A stretch of 10,276 nucleotides of DNA from assembly GCA_028290765.1 (NCBI GenBank), contig JAQGJF010000534.1, forward strand, positions 1 through 10,276, written 5' to 3'. The notes below the pieces were generated by a model. That model saw only the letters and a program-made list of their open reading frames with translations, made no database searches and had not been told where the DNA came from. This DNA is from Tardiphaga sp. (GTDB lineage: Bacteria > Pseudomonadota > Alphaproteobacteria > Rhizobiales > Xanthobacteraceae). The position numbers and the translations under genes were made by a program. This document shows, one piece after another, positions 1 through 6,116 of the stretch (its first letter is position 1; every line of letters begins with the position of its first letter).

Positions 1-246
1 TTCGTTTGCACGGCCGTGAGTCGACCATCGCGTGTGGCCGATGCCGATGCGGCCGACGAGCGGCTCACACGTAAGCTTGCATTCAAGGTTCTTGAGCTTA
101 CCGACTGCTCGCCGCCGCGTAAGGAGACCGCGTTCAAGCGTGGCGATACCGGCTGAATCGTATCCCCGATATTCCAGTCGCCTCAACGCATCCATAATCG
201 GAGCAGCAGCAGGCCCTCGACCGACGAAAGCGACGATTCCACACAT
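1..246 (-). CDS. glmS: Glutamine-fructose-6-phosphate aminotransferase, N-terminal part (runs off left edge)
   Basis: The enzyme makes glucosamine-6-phosphate from fructose-6-phosphate and glutamine in the cytoplasm, the first step to UDP-GlcNAc. Reading the minus strand from the ATG at 246 gives 82 uninterrupted codons to the window edge. They start with MCGIV, in which Cys2 becomes the N-terminal catalytic nucleophile of the class-II glutamine amidotransferase (Ntn) domain after Met removal. LEYRGYDSAG (residues 24-33) and GIGHTRWSTHG (68-78) are hallmark GlmS/NodM glutamine-site motifs. A GGAG at 254-257 lies 7 bases before the ATG and supports this start. The isomerase domains are outside the window. 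The gene begins 39 bases after the Crp/Fnr regulator stops, so the two may share a transcript. It could be the housekeeping glmS or a cluster-dedicated paralogue (as nodM is in nod clusters); the fragment cannot decide. Confidence 0.95.
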   Translation of the reverse strand, partial: MCGIVAFVGRGPAAAPIMDALRRLEYRGYDSAGIATLERGLLTRRRAVGKLKNLECKLTCEPLVGRIGIGHTRWSTHGRANE

Positions 247-253
247 CTTCTCT

Positions 254-257
254 CTCC
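254..257 (-). promoter_or_regulatory. Ribosome binding site of glmS
   Basis: GGAG on the minus strand, 7 bases upstream of the ATG at 246. It supports the MCGIV start, which is required for the catalytic Cys to be N-terminal. Confidence 0.7.
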
Positions 258-285
258 GATGATTCTACAATCCTCAAGGTGAGGC

Positions 286-1167
286 TTAGAGGTGACCCGC
301 ACGGGAGTGTGACAATGCTCCCGTCGTTAGAACCACGGGAACGAGACCATTATTGTCATGGACTGAAGGCATGGACGCGTTTCTTTCCGCATAACGTTCA
401 GCGAAGACCTGTCGCTGGCAGCGCTCTCTTTCGAATACCGCTGACAGCAAGGACGCAAGAGGAGATTTCCTCCTTAACGCATCAAGATCGATGACGCGAA
501 TGGCATGGCGGTTTTCCCGCTCGAGCAGACCTTGATCGCAAAATCTCAACAGTGTTCTGCTCAACGTGTCGCAGTTGATGACGAGATAGTTGGCGATGTC
601 GGTGCGCGACATCGGAAGTGCGACGGAAATTTCGGGCGTGTCGTCACGAAGAGCCCTCAGCGCGAGACCCAGAATAAATGAGGCGACGCGCGCCTCCGTC
701 TCCAGACGACCAATCATCAACTGATGAATGTTCGCGCGAGCGAGCTGGTTCTTGCACTGCGCGTTCAGGAACGCCCAGTAATCATGACCTGGAATCGCCC
801 GGTCGATCGCAGGAGGATCCAAAGAAACCAGCGACGCGTTGGTGATCGCTCGTAATGAGACCCCGGGCGTGAGGAGAAGAGTCGACGCCGATACCACATC
901 CCCCGCCACCAGGAACTCCAGCACCTGTAGTTTTCCTTTTGCAGGCATCGCATCGATAGCGAGCAGACCTTCCCGCAGAATAATCACTTTTCCCGCCGGA
1001 GGAAGCGGAACGCGCTGTTGCGAGCGCAGGTGCAACCAGTCACCCTTCGCGCATATCGTGTCCACGAACCGGGCCACTTCCGTCTCATCTGGCTCCCGAC
1101 TTACCGGGGATTGAAGTGCCAACGCTGGAAGGGATCTGTCAAAAAGCGTGGTCTGCCGGAAGGTCAT
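286..1167 (-). CDS. Crp/Fnr-family transcriptional regulator
   Basis: Predicted cytoplasmic DNA-binding regulator, 293 aa from the ATG at 1167. Residues about 35-125 look like a cNMP-binding-fold sensor (VAGDVVSASTLL, then VSLRAITNASLVSLD). A long dimerisation-type helix follows at about 130-175. A winged helix-turn-helix covers about 183-232 (LPMSRTDIANYLVINCDTLS, wing GLLERENRHAIRVID). The canonical cAMP-binding phosphate cassette is not evident, and the cysteines do not form the N-terminal cluster of FNR, so the effector is unknown. About 60 residues follow the wing, longer than usual for the family. An in-frame TTG at 1212 would add 15 residues; the ATG is preferred, with a GAGGGG-type SD about 7 bases upstream. 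It may control the neighbouring polysaccharide genes or glmS, but only position suggests that. Confidence 0.85.
   Translation of the reverse strand: MTFRQTTLFDRSLPALALQSPVSREPDETEVARFVDTICAKGDWLHLRSQQRVPLPPAGKVIILREGLLAIDAMPAKGKLQVLEFLVAGDVVSASTLLLTPGVSLRAITNASLVSLDPPAIDRAIPGHDYWAFLNAQCKNQLARANIHQLMIGRLETEARVASFILGLALRALRDDTPEISVALPMSRTDIANYLVINCDTLSRTLLRFCDQGLLERENRHAIRVIDLDALRRKSPLASLLSAVFERERCQRQVFAERYAERNASMPSVHDNNGLVPVVLTTGALSHSRAGHL
301..324. repeat. Perfect 7-bp inverted repeat in the 3' end of the Crp/Fnr gene
   Basis: ACGGGAG (301-307) and CTCCCGT (318-324) are exact reverse complements around a 10-base loop. The hairpin lies in the last codons of the regulator, 55 bases before the glmS start. 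No T-run follows on the minus strand, so a classical intrinsic terminator is not supported. It could be an RNA processing or attenuation structure. Confidence 0.45.
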
Positions 1168-1258
1168 GGGGGAGCCCCTCTTCGAGAGCCCTCGTCGTTG
1201 ATGCCGAAGCAAGTCTCACCCACTGCCATACATGCAGAGGGATGCCACTCTTCAACGT

Positions 1259-1268
1259 CGAGCGCTCG
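1259..1268. repeat. 10-bp perfect palindrome upstream of the Crp/Fnr gene
   Basis: CGAGCGCTCG is its own reverse complement and lies about 92 bases before the regulator's ATG. It is a possible operator, but a 10-bp GC-rich palindrome can also arise by chance. Confidence 0.25.
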
Positions 1269-1362
1269 GAAATAAATGGAATATGCTGGCAAAGCAGGCT
1301 TAGCAGGAATGGCCCCGCTATTTAAGGATCAAGACGGGGTAGACCGAAAGAGCTGTGCCGAG

Positions 1363-1393
1363 GATGCACTAGTCCTTTCGGACTATCGGCATC
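1363..1393. repeat. Nested imperfect hairpin upstream of the Crp/Fnr gene
   Basis: The outer arms GATGC (1363-1367) and GCATC (1389-1393) enclose inner arms TAGTCC (1370-1375) and GGACTA (1380-1385) with a TTTC loop. The two stems together pair 11 bases across a small internal loop. The structure sits about 200 bases upstream of the regulator start. It may be an operator or an RNA structure; its function is unknown. Confidence 0.4.
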
Positions 1394-1426
1394 TTTCATG
1401 GAGGATCTGGTCGCCTCGGCATTGCC

Positions 1427-1441
1427 GCTCGGCTGCCGAGC
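1427..1441. repeat. 15-base dyad GCTCGGC-T-GCCGAGC
   Basis: Two 7-base arms that are exact reverse complements around a single T. The tight spacing suits a dimeric DNA-binding protein better than an RNA hairpin. It lies in the gene-free region upstream of the Crp/Fnr gene. Confidence 0.35.
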
Positions 1442-1847
1442 TGGCATCAATTTACATATCGAAGAAGCAAGTATGGGGCGATTGGATTTCTGCTCGCCGC
1501 CCGACCTGTGGATAATACGAGGCATAAAACAGAACGACTGACGACCGCCTTGTAATTGGACGGCCTACGCGGTTGAGCACAATGTCACGCCAGCTTGCGT
1601 GGACGAGCGGCGGGCTCGCCCGATGCGCCGACAGCTCCCGACCAGCAGTCGATATTGCCGCCGAGCTTCTACGACAGACCGCCACAGGATCCCGATCGCG
1701 ACAACCGCCGAACCGTCGCCGGCGCTCGCGAAGCATGCTGATTTCTGGCGACGCGCTCTACCTCGACCGGGCTGCCGACAGCCATTACCGACGTGGTCTC
1801 TCGATGTCCTCAGGCCAGGCGCGCCGCCGGTAACGTCAACCAAGACC

Positions 1848-3239
1848 TCAGCTTTTATTTGCGGTATTAATGTACGGCAACGTTGGTACCGATTGCGGCG
1901 TGGGCATAATAATAGAACTGGGGTTGATAGCACCCATGTTGGAATTGATCTTCAGAACGTCCCCGGGCATCAACGGCGATGTCTCCGTCGCCTGCAGAGT
2001 CTTGGCACCGTCCTTCGATTGACGGACAATCTCGTAGGCCTCCGCTTGCGGCGTACCGCTAGTGGGTCTGTAGAGAATGGTCGCCAACACCCTGGCGGAT
2101 ATCATCGTCTCCTGCGCGGTGGCGATCTCCTTGTCGACCGCCGCAATGGCGTTGGCAAGGTTCGCCGTGTTCTCCGAGGATAGCCGTGGACTGGCCTCTT
2201 CCGCTTCCGCCAAACGCGCTTCCGCCTGCACGATCGCGACGAGATAATCCTGGCGATGTGCCTCGATATCGGACAACTCGGTGCGCAGCGCGACGACATT
2301 ATTGCTCGTCACCAACCCGCGTTCCTTGAGTTTCTGCATGTCGTTGAGGCGCTCGATCCGCATGTCCTTCTGAACCTCGCTCTGTTCGAGCTTGCGCTTG
2401 AGAGCCTCCACTTCATTCCGCGCGGCCGCGAGCCTTAACGCGATCTCCCTGCCTTGTTGCTGACGCCTGGCCTGCTCCGCACGCAGGATCGTGTTCTCCG
2501 TCGCCAGAAGGGTTTGCGCGGTTTTTTCGCCGGCCAATTTGGCCAGTTGAATGGGTATTGGCAGCGTAGAGACCCCGTCCCGTTCCGCCTCCAGCCGCGC
2601 GCGACGAGCGAGCAGTTGCTTGGTCTGGAGGGTCATCGTTCGCAGCCGCTCCATCTCCCGTGCGCCCTCGACCATGCCCGGCACTCCCTCGCCCCGATCG
2701 AGACCACCGGCGAGCGCGAGCGCATGCAGCACGATCATTCCCGGTACGTATTTATAGGCGCCGGGGTTCTTCACCGGCCCGACCACGTAGACCGGTGAAC
2801 GGTCAACGATTTTTACGTCGATATTGGCGCTTCTCCCGATGACGGCTGTGAATGAGACCGCCAGGTCGGCTCGAACGTCATCGAGAGCCCGTCCTTCAAT
2901 CTGGAACCGCCCGAGAAGCGGGATCGAAATCGCGCCATCCTGCTCGACCGTGTAGTCCCCGGTAAGATCCATGCGTTGATAGAAGGTCCGCAACGCACCT
3001 TGCGGATCAGCCCCATCCCGGCCGCCCTGCTTCATGGCCGCAACATCGATCATCTCGTAAAACGAGATCTTGAGTTTATCGCCGATCTCCAGCGACAGCT
3101 TGGCTGGCGAGATCGGTGCCGGCGCGGAATCATTGACCGCGCGACGCTGCGGCAAGGCAACTTGACCACTGGCCGCATCGCCACCAAGCACGGCGGTGGC
3201 GATGAGTACCAAGAGGGAATTCCTGATTATGGCGCGCAT
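1848..3239 (-). CDS. OPX/ExoF-type polysaccharide export protein with coiled coil
   Basis: Predicted periplasmic/outer-membrane export protein, 463 aa from the ATG at 3239. An N-terminal signal peptide (residues 1-24: basic start, hydrophobic LLVLIATAVLGG) has no lipobox Cys, unlike Wza. A Poly_export domain begins near 49 (LSLEIGDKLKISFYE) and continues through GDYTVEQDGAISIPLLGRF. An SLBB-like segment follows at about 145-180 (PVYVVGPVKNPGAYKYVPGM, ALALAGG). Residues about 195-380 are rich in Lys, Glu, Ala and Leu heptads, a long coiled coil as in rhizobial ExoF-type proteins. A second SLBB-like piece near 400-432 ends in LMPGDVLKI. GGAG six bases upstream decides this start over an in-frame ATG 15 codons earlier. 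OPX proteins normally serve Wzx/Wzy or ABC pathways, so finding one downstream of pelEFG is notable. It is last in the colinear group, 232 bases after the TPR gene. Confidence 0.92.
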   Translation of the reverse strand: MRAIIRNSLLVLIATAVLGGDAASGQVALPQRRAVNDSAPAPISPAKLSLEIGDKLKISFYEMIDVAAMKQGGRDGADPQGALRTFYQRMDLTGDYTVEQDGAISIPLLGRFQIEGRALDDVRADLAVSFTAVIGRSANIDVKIVDRSPVYVVGPVKNPGAYKYVPGMIVLHALALAGGLDRGEGVPGMVEGAREMERLRTMTLQTKQLLARRARLEAERDGVSTLPIPIQLAKLAGEKTAQTLLATENTILRAEQARRQQQGREIALRLAAARNEVEALKRKLEQSEVQKDMRIERLNDMQKLKERGLVTSNNVVALRTELSDIEAHRQDYLVAIVQAEARLAEAEEASPRLSSENTANLANAIAAVDKEIATAQETMISARVLATILYRPTSGTPQAEAYEIVRQSKDGAKTLQATETSPLMPGDVLKINSNMGAINPSSIIMPTPQSVPTLPYINTANKS

Positions 3240-3245
3240 CGGCGG

Positions 3246-3249
3246 CTCC
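3246..3249 (-). promoter_or_regulatory. Ribosome binding site of the export protein gene
   Basis: GGAG on the minus strand, 6 bases before the ATG at 3239. It favours that start, which puts the signal peptide exactly at the N-terminus, over the upstream in-frame start at 3284. Confidence 0.6.
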
Positions 3250-3320
3250 GTTCCTATCATGGCTCCGAAATTATCGGGTCGCATCGGTCAGGCGTGATTG
3301 CCTCGACTGCCCGCCGTGTA

Positions 3321-3332
3321 CCGAAAATTCGG
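3321..3332. repeat. Inverted repeat CCGAA-AA-TTCGG, candidate operator
   Basis: CCGAA (3321-3325) and TTCGG (3328-3332) are perfect 5-bp arms around AA, flanked by GTG on the left (two bases away) and CAC on the right. The dyad lies about 82 bases upstream of the export gene start, in a 232-base gap with no gene. A promoter and operator for the export gene is one possible reading. Confidence 0.35.
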
Positions 3333-3343
3333 CACCAAGAGAT

Positions 3344-3356
3344 GGGGTCTGGCCCC
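3344..3356. repeat. GGGG-TCTGG-CCCC short dyad
   Basis: A 13-base element with 4-bp G/C arms in the gap before the export gene. It resembles the core of some dispersed REP-like repeats, but only one copy was noticed in this window. Confidence 0.25.
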
Positions 3357-3431
3357 GCATAAAACTTAAATGTTTGAATGGGCAACGCCAGCGCAAAACT
3401 CTGACCTGCATCAGCGACGGCAGCAATGAGC

Positions 3432-3466
3432 GCGCTAGGAATAGCGCAGCAGGCTGGTGTTACCAG
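3432..3466. repeat. Two adjacent short hairpins after the TPR gene
   Basis: GCGCTA-GGAA-TAGCGC (3432-3447) and CTGGT-GTT-ACCAG (3454-3466) are perfect small stem-loops. They start 6 bases beyond the stop codon of the TPR gene on the minus strand. No T-run follows either, so Rho-independent termination is not supported. They could stabilise or process the mRNA between the two genes. Confidence 0.4.
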
Positions 3467-3471
3467 GCCGG

Positions 3472-4830
3472 CTATTTTCTCACTGAATTCCAGATCAAGG
3501 CATGGGTCCCGACTTGACCCAATTTCATGGCTTCTTCGGCGAAGTCGGGCACCAATTCCGCAGGCAGGCGTCCGTCGGTCCAAAGCACCGCAAGCCGCTT
3601 GAACACATCAGCATCCGTTTCGACGCGGTGCAGCAGCGCGAGCCACCCCGCCGATCGTTCGGGCGACAGCTGTGCAGGGTCGATCTGGTTCAAATACCAG
3701 CGTGCCATCTCGCGGTTGCCTTCGAACAATGACAGCTCGGCCGCAAAAAGTGGCCGCGCGAGCAATACCTTATTCGACAGCAACGGCCGGATCGCAACCA
3801 GGGCCGGCCTGCCGAATGTGCTTGCCAGTGCTTCAGCCATCTCTCCTTGCGAAGCCGGATCTGAACCGCTGTTCACAAGTTGCATCAATTTGACCAGTGG
3901 CCCACTGACGTCGCCAACCAGGGCGGACGTCTGAACGAATGCGCGCAATTGCCTTCCGGTCGGCTTCGTCGCGCGGTTGGCCCATCGGACCAGCATCTGA
4001 TGTGCCGGATCCTGGTACCCCTTGCCGGCGAGCAGGCCGACGATCTCGAACGTCTCGTCCGGCATCATGTCCGTGTATTTGAGCGCCAATCTGGATGCCG
4101 AACCAGCGAGCCCCGATTGTGCCATCCGAAGGATCAGCCTTCCGGAAAGGAAGGGGCTTCTCCACGCCAGCATCCACGCCTGCGCACGCTCGTAAATCCG
4201 ATCGGTCTCGTTGCTTTGGATCAGGACCTCGAGCAGCAGGAGCCGCCCGGCGCTGGCGCCCGGCGGCGCTCTCTGGTCCGCCAACTCCAGCCATTGCCGC
4301 GCCTCGCGCCAGTTCTCTCGTTCGGCAAAAAGCGCTCCCAAACGCTCGAGCTGAGAGGGCTCCAGCATCGCCTTGCCGGCATAGGTTTGCAGCGTGGCCA
4401 TCTCGTCCTCGGCGCGCCCGTACAACCGGAACAGCTCAACGAGCCGAGTGACCCGATCGGGAGAAGGCTGCGCCGCCACCACGCGCGCCAGAGCATCGAG
4501 ATAGCGGTCTGTCAGTCCGTTTTGCAGCAGCAGCTCAGCCTGCCTGTTGCGTGCTGTCAGATCGTCTGGACGCACCGCCAGATATGCATCGAACGCATCT
4601 ATCGCACGATGGTCTTCGCCGATCGCAGCATAGGAGCGGCCAAGCGCCGCCAGCAGGTCCGGATTGCGAGGCGCTTGAGCCAATTGGCGATTGAGAAGCG
4701 CGATCGCCTCCTTATGCCGGCCTTCGCCGGCGAGTATGGCGGCATGTTCCCCGCGCCCTGGCGACAGCACAACGGCAGCGACAACGAGCGAGACGATCAC
4801 CACGAGACCAAACTGATGCGCTGTTTTCAT
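3472..4830 (-). CDS. Membrane-anchored TPR-repeat protein in the Pel-like cluster
   Basis: 452 aa from the ATG at 4830. A single hydrophobic segment at residues about 8-22 (GLVVIVSLVVAAVVL) with a basic N-terminus is a signal anchor or signal peptide, placing the rest in the periplasm. Tetratricopeptide-like helical pairs follow: about 28-57 (GEGRHKEAIALLNRQLAQAP) and 58-91 (ALGRSYAAIGEDHRAIDAFD) are clear, and later helical repeats are degenerate through the C-terminus. No C-terminal beta-barrel is visible. In the Pel system the N-terminal half of PelB is a membrane-anchored periplasmic TPR scaffold joined to a porin; this protein could be the counterpart of that half, which is inference. 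A TTG at 4842, with GAGAAG four bases upstream, is an alternative start adding four residues. It lies 88 bases after the SDR gene and 232 before the export gene. Confidence 0.82.
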   Translation of the reverse strand: MKTAHQFGLVVIVSLVVAAVVLSPGRGEHAAILAGEGRHKEAIALLNRQLAQAPRNPDLLAALGRSYAAIGEDHRAIDAFDAYLAVRPDDLTARNRQAELLLQNGLTDRYLDALARVVAAQPSPDRVTRLVELFRLYGRAEDEMATLQTYAGKAMLEPSQLERLGALFAERENWREARQWLELADQRAPPGASAGRLLLLEVLIQSNETDRIYERAQAWMLAWRSPFLSGRLILRMAQSGLAGSASRLALKYTDMMPDETFEIVGLLAGKGYQDPAHQMLVRWANRATKPTGRQLRAFVQTSALVGDVSGPLVKLMQLVNSGSDPASQGEMAEALASTFGRPALVAIRPLLSNKVLLARPLFAAELSLFEGNREMARWYLNQIDPAQLSPERSAGWLALLHRVETDADVFKRLAVLWTDGRLPAELVPDFAEEAMKLGQVGTHALIWNSVRK

Positions 4831-4918
4831 GTGAACGACCAATCACTTCTCGAAGCGCAGTTCAGAGTTTCACGTCATTGCGCATTACCGGAGCCAACGC
4901 CCGCAACATGCCCACGTC

Positions 4919-5905
4919 TCATCTGACGTATCTGTCGGTCTGATAAAACGAACGATGCTTTCGGACGAATTCGATGGTGCGCCGCAAGCCATCGTCGAGC
5001 GAAACTGTTGGCGACCAGCCCATGGTGTTTCGGGCCAGCGCATTGTCCGAGACAAGCTTCATGACCTCGCTCAATGCCGGGCGTAACCGCTCGTCGTCCT
5101 GGACAAGGGGCTTGTCTACTTCCATGAGCTCAAGAATGCGCTTGGCGAACCAGCCGACCGAATAGGTCTTGCCGGTGCCGAGATTGAAGGTCATGCCCTC
5201 GATGCCGGGGGTCGCGGCCGCCGTCATGAAACCGGCGACCGTATCACTGACGAAAGTCATATCCCGCTCGGGAGTGAGAGAGCCGAGCCGGATCTCATCG
5301 CGCTCGAGCGCCTGCGAGATGATGGTTGGAATGAATGCACGCGCACTCTGGCGCGGGCCAAAAGTGTTGAATGGCCGCAGGGTCATCACTGGCGTACCGA
5401 ACGACCGGTAATAGCTTTCCGCCAGCTTGTCGGCACCGATTTTCGAGGCCGAATATGGCGACTGTCCCTGCAGCGGATGGCTCTCGTCGATCGGTGTCCT
5501 GAGCGCCGTGCCATAGACCTCGGATGTGCTCGTGTGCACCACTCGTGCCACGTCATAGCGCCGAGCCGCCTCGAGCACATTCAACGTGCCCTCGATATTG
5601 GTACGCACGTAGGTACGGGGCGCTTCGTAGGAGTAAGGAATGGCGATCAGTGCAGCCAGATGAAGAACGATGTCCTGACCCTTGACGGTCTGATAAACGA
5701 AGTCGCTGTCCTCGACGTTTCCGCTGACGACCCGTATCGCCTTGCGCGCGTCGGTATCAATGAAAGCCAGATTGCCGATCAGCGATCCGGAATTGTATCG
5801 AACCATGGCGGTCGTTGTTGCTCCGGCGACAGCGAGCGCTTCGCTGAGATGACTGCCGATGAACCCGCCCGCGCCAGTCACAAGAACTTTTTTTCCGCTC
5901 CACAT
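4919..5905 (-). CDS. NAD-dependent extended SDR, nucleotide-sugar epimerase/dehydratase
   Basis: 328 aa, a full-length cytoplasmic extended short-chain dehydrogenase/reductase acting on a nucleotide sugar. The Rossmann motif TGAGGFIG (residues 10-17) is the NAD-binding GxxGxxG. The catalytic set is Thr127-Ser128-Glu129 in HTSTSEVYG and Tyr151-Lys155 in YSASK. PFNTFGPRQSARAFIPT lies in the sugar-binding half. The overall wording (VRYNS, HLAALIAIPYSY, HPLQGQSPYSASKIGADKLAESYYRSF) strongly recalls LegB-type UDP/GDP-GlcNAc 4,6-dehydratases. In Pel clusters an SDR epimerase, PelX, makes UDP-GalNAc from UDP-GlcNAc, which fits the neighbours PelF and PelG. Epimerase and dehydratase cannot be told apart here: Glu after Thr-Ser favours dehydratase or decarboxylase-like chemistry. 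AGGA at 5915-5918 precedes the ATG by 9 bases. Confidence 0.9.
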   Translation of the reverse strand: MWSGKKVLVTGAGGFIGSHLSEALAVAGATTTAMVRYNSGSLIGNLAFIDTDARKAIRVVSGNVEDSDFVYQTVKGQDIVLHLAALIAIPYSYEAPRTYVRTNIEGTLNVLEAARRYDVARVVHTSTSEVYGTALRTPIDESHPLQGQSPYSASKIGADKLAESYYRSFGTPVMTLRPFNTFGPRQSARAFIPTIISQALERDEIRLGSLTPERDMTFVSDTVAGFMTAAATPGIEGMTFNLGTGKTYSVGWFAKRILELMEVDKPLVQDDERLRPALSEVMKLVSDNALARNTMGWSPTVSLDDGLRRTIEFVRKHRSFYQTDRYVR

Positions 5906-5908
5906 GAA

Positions 5909-6112
5909 TTAATGTCCTGCTATTTGCAATGGTTGTGCTGCTGGTGACAATTGCTCCCGGTGCAAATCGAGATCGATCTGTGGGAATGAGCTCGATTGCG
6001 CAGGGAGGGTAGAAGGATGCGTGGGCGGCGGCAGTGCCGTCGCGCCCACGCGTGCGAAGCCAGCGGTCGCCAGAGATCGCCGGGACATTGCGTTGCGCCT
6101 GGTCGTGTTCAT
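5909..6112 (-). CDS. Possible 67-residue small protein between pelG and the SDR gene
   Basis: An open frame starts 4 bases after the pelG stop (ATG at 6112) and ends with TAA 3 bases before the SDR ATG, filling the gap almost exactly. That tight fit suggests translational coupling. The peptide begins MNTTRRNAMSRRSLATAGF and continues Pro-, Ser- and Gln-rich with no clear membrane segment or known family. A second Met at residue 9 is an alternative start. GC at third codon positions is about 60 percent (40 of 67), falling toward the 3' end, and the SD (AGGA, two bases before the ATG) is poorly spaced. It may be a chance frame in a GC-rich leader. Confidence 0.3.
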   Translation of the reverse strand: MNTTRRNAMSRRSLATAGFARVGATALPPPTHPSTLPAQSSSFPQIDLDLHREQLSPAAQPLQIAGH

Positions 6113-6116
6113 CGTC

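Larger units (their letters stand above)
1168..1847. other. 680-base region without a recognisable gene
   Basis: This stretch lies between the end of the export-protein gene and the start of the Crp/Fnr gene, so it should hold the 3' end of the polysaccharide transcript and the regulator's promoter. All frames were read. The open frames present (for example 1573-1833 plus, 1452-1736 minus) are Arg- and Ser-rich, show no family resemblance and look like GC-rich chance frames. The part from 1168 to about 1450 is relatively AT-rich in places (1270-1330) and holds several dyads: CGAGCGCTCG at 1259-1268, a nested hairpin at 1363-1393 and GCTCGGC-T-GCCGAGC at 1427-1441. I see no convincing -35/-10 pair, tRNA or T-tailed terminator. 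A decayed gene in 1530-1847 cannot be excluded. Confidence 0.5.

Noticed and set aside
1319..1333. Possible FNR/FixK box (TTGAT-N4-AAATA on the minus strand)
   Set aside because: Only one half-site matches; the second half shares 2 of 5 bases with ATCAA.
1573..2183. Plus-strand frames over the end of the export gene and the adjacent spacer
   Set aside because: Arg-rich, no plausible RBS, no motif, and largely antisense to the export gene.
3344..3356. REP element with an associated transposase
   Set aside because: Only one copy is seen and there is no transposase or second inverted copy in the window.
3432..3466. Intrinsic terminator after the TPR gene
   Set aside because: The stems are short and no T-run follows on the minus strand.
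3257..3583. Minus-strand frame across the gap between the TPR and export genes
   Set aside because: It overlaps the TPR gene in another frame, has no family resemblance, and the peptide in the gap looks random.
3880..4926. Long plus-strand open frame (348 codons)
   Set aside because: It is antisense to the TPR gene; the peptide is Arg/Gln/His-rich with no family motif. It is a shadow frame produced by GC-rich codon bias.
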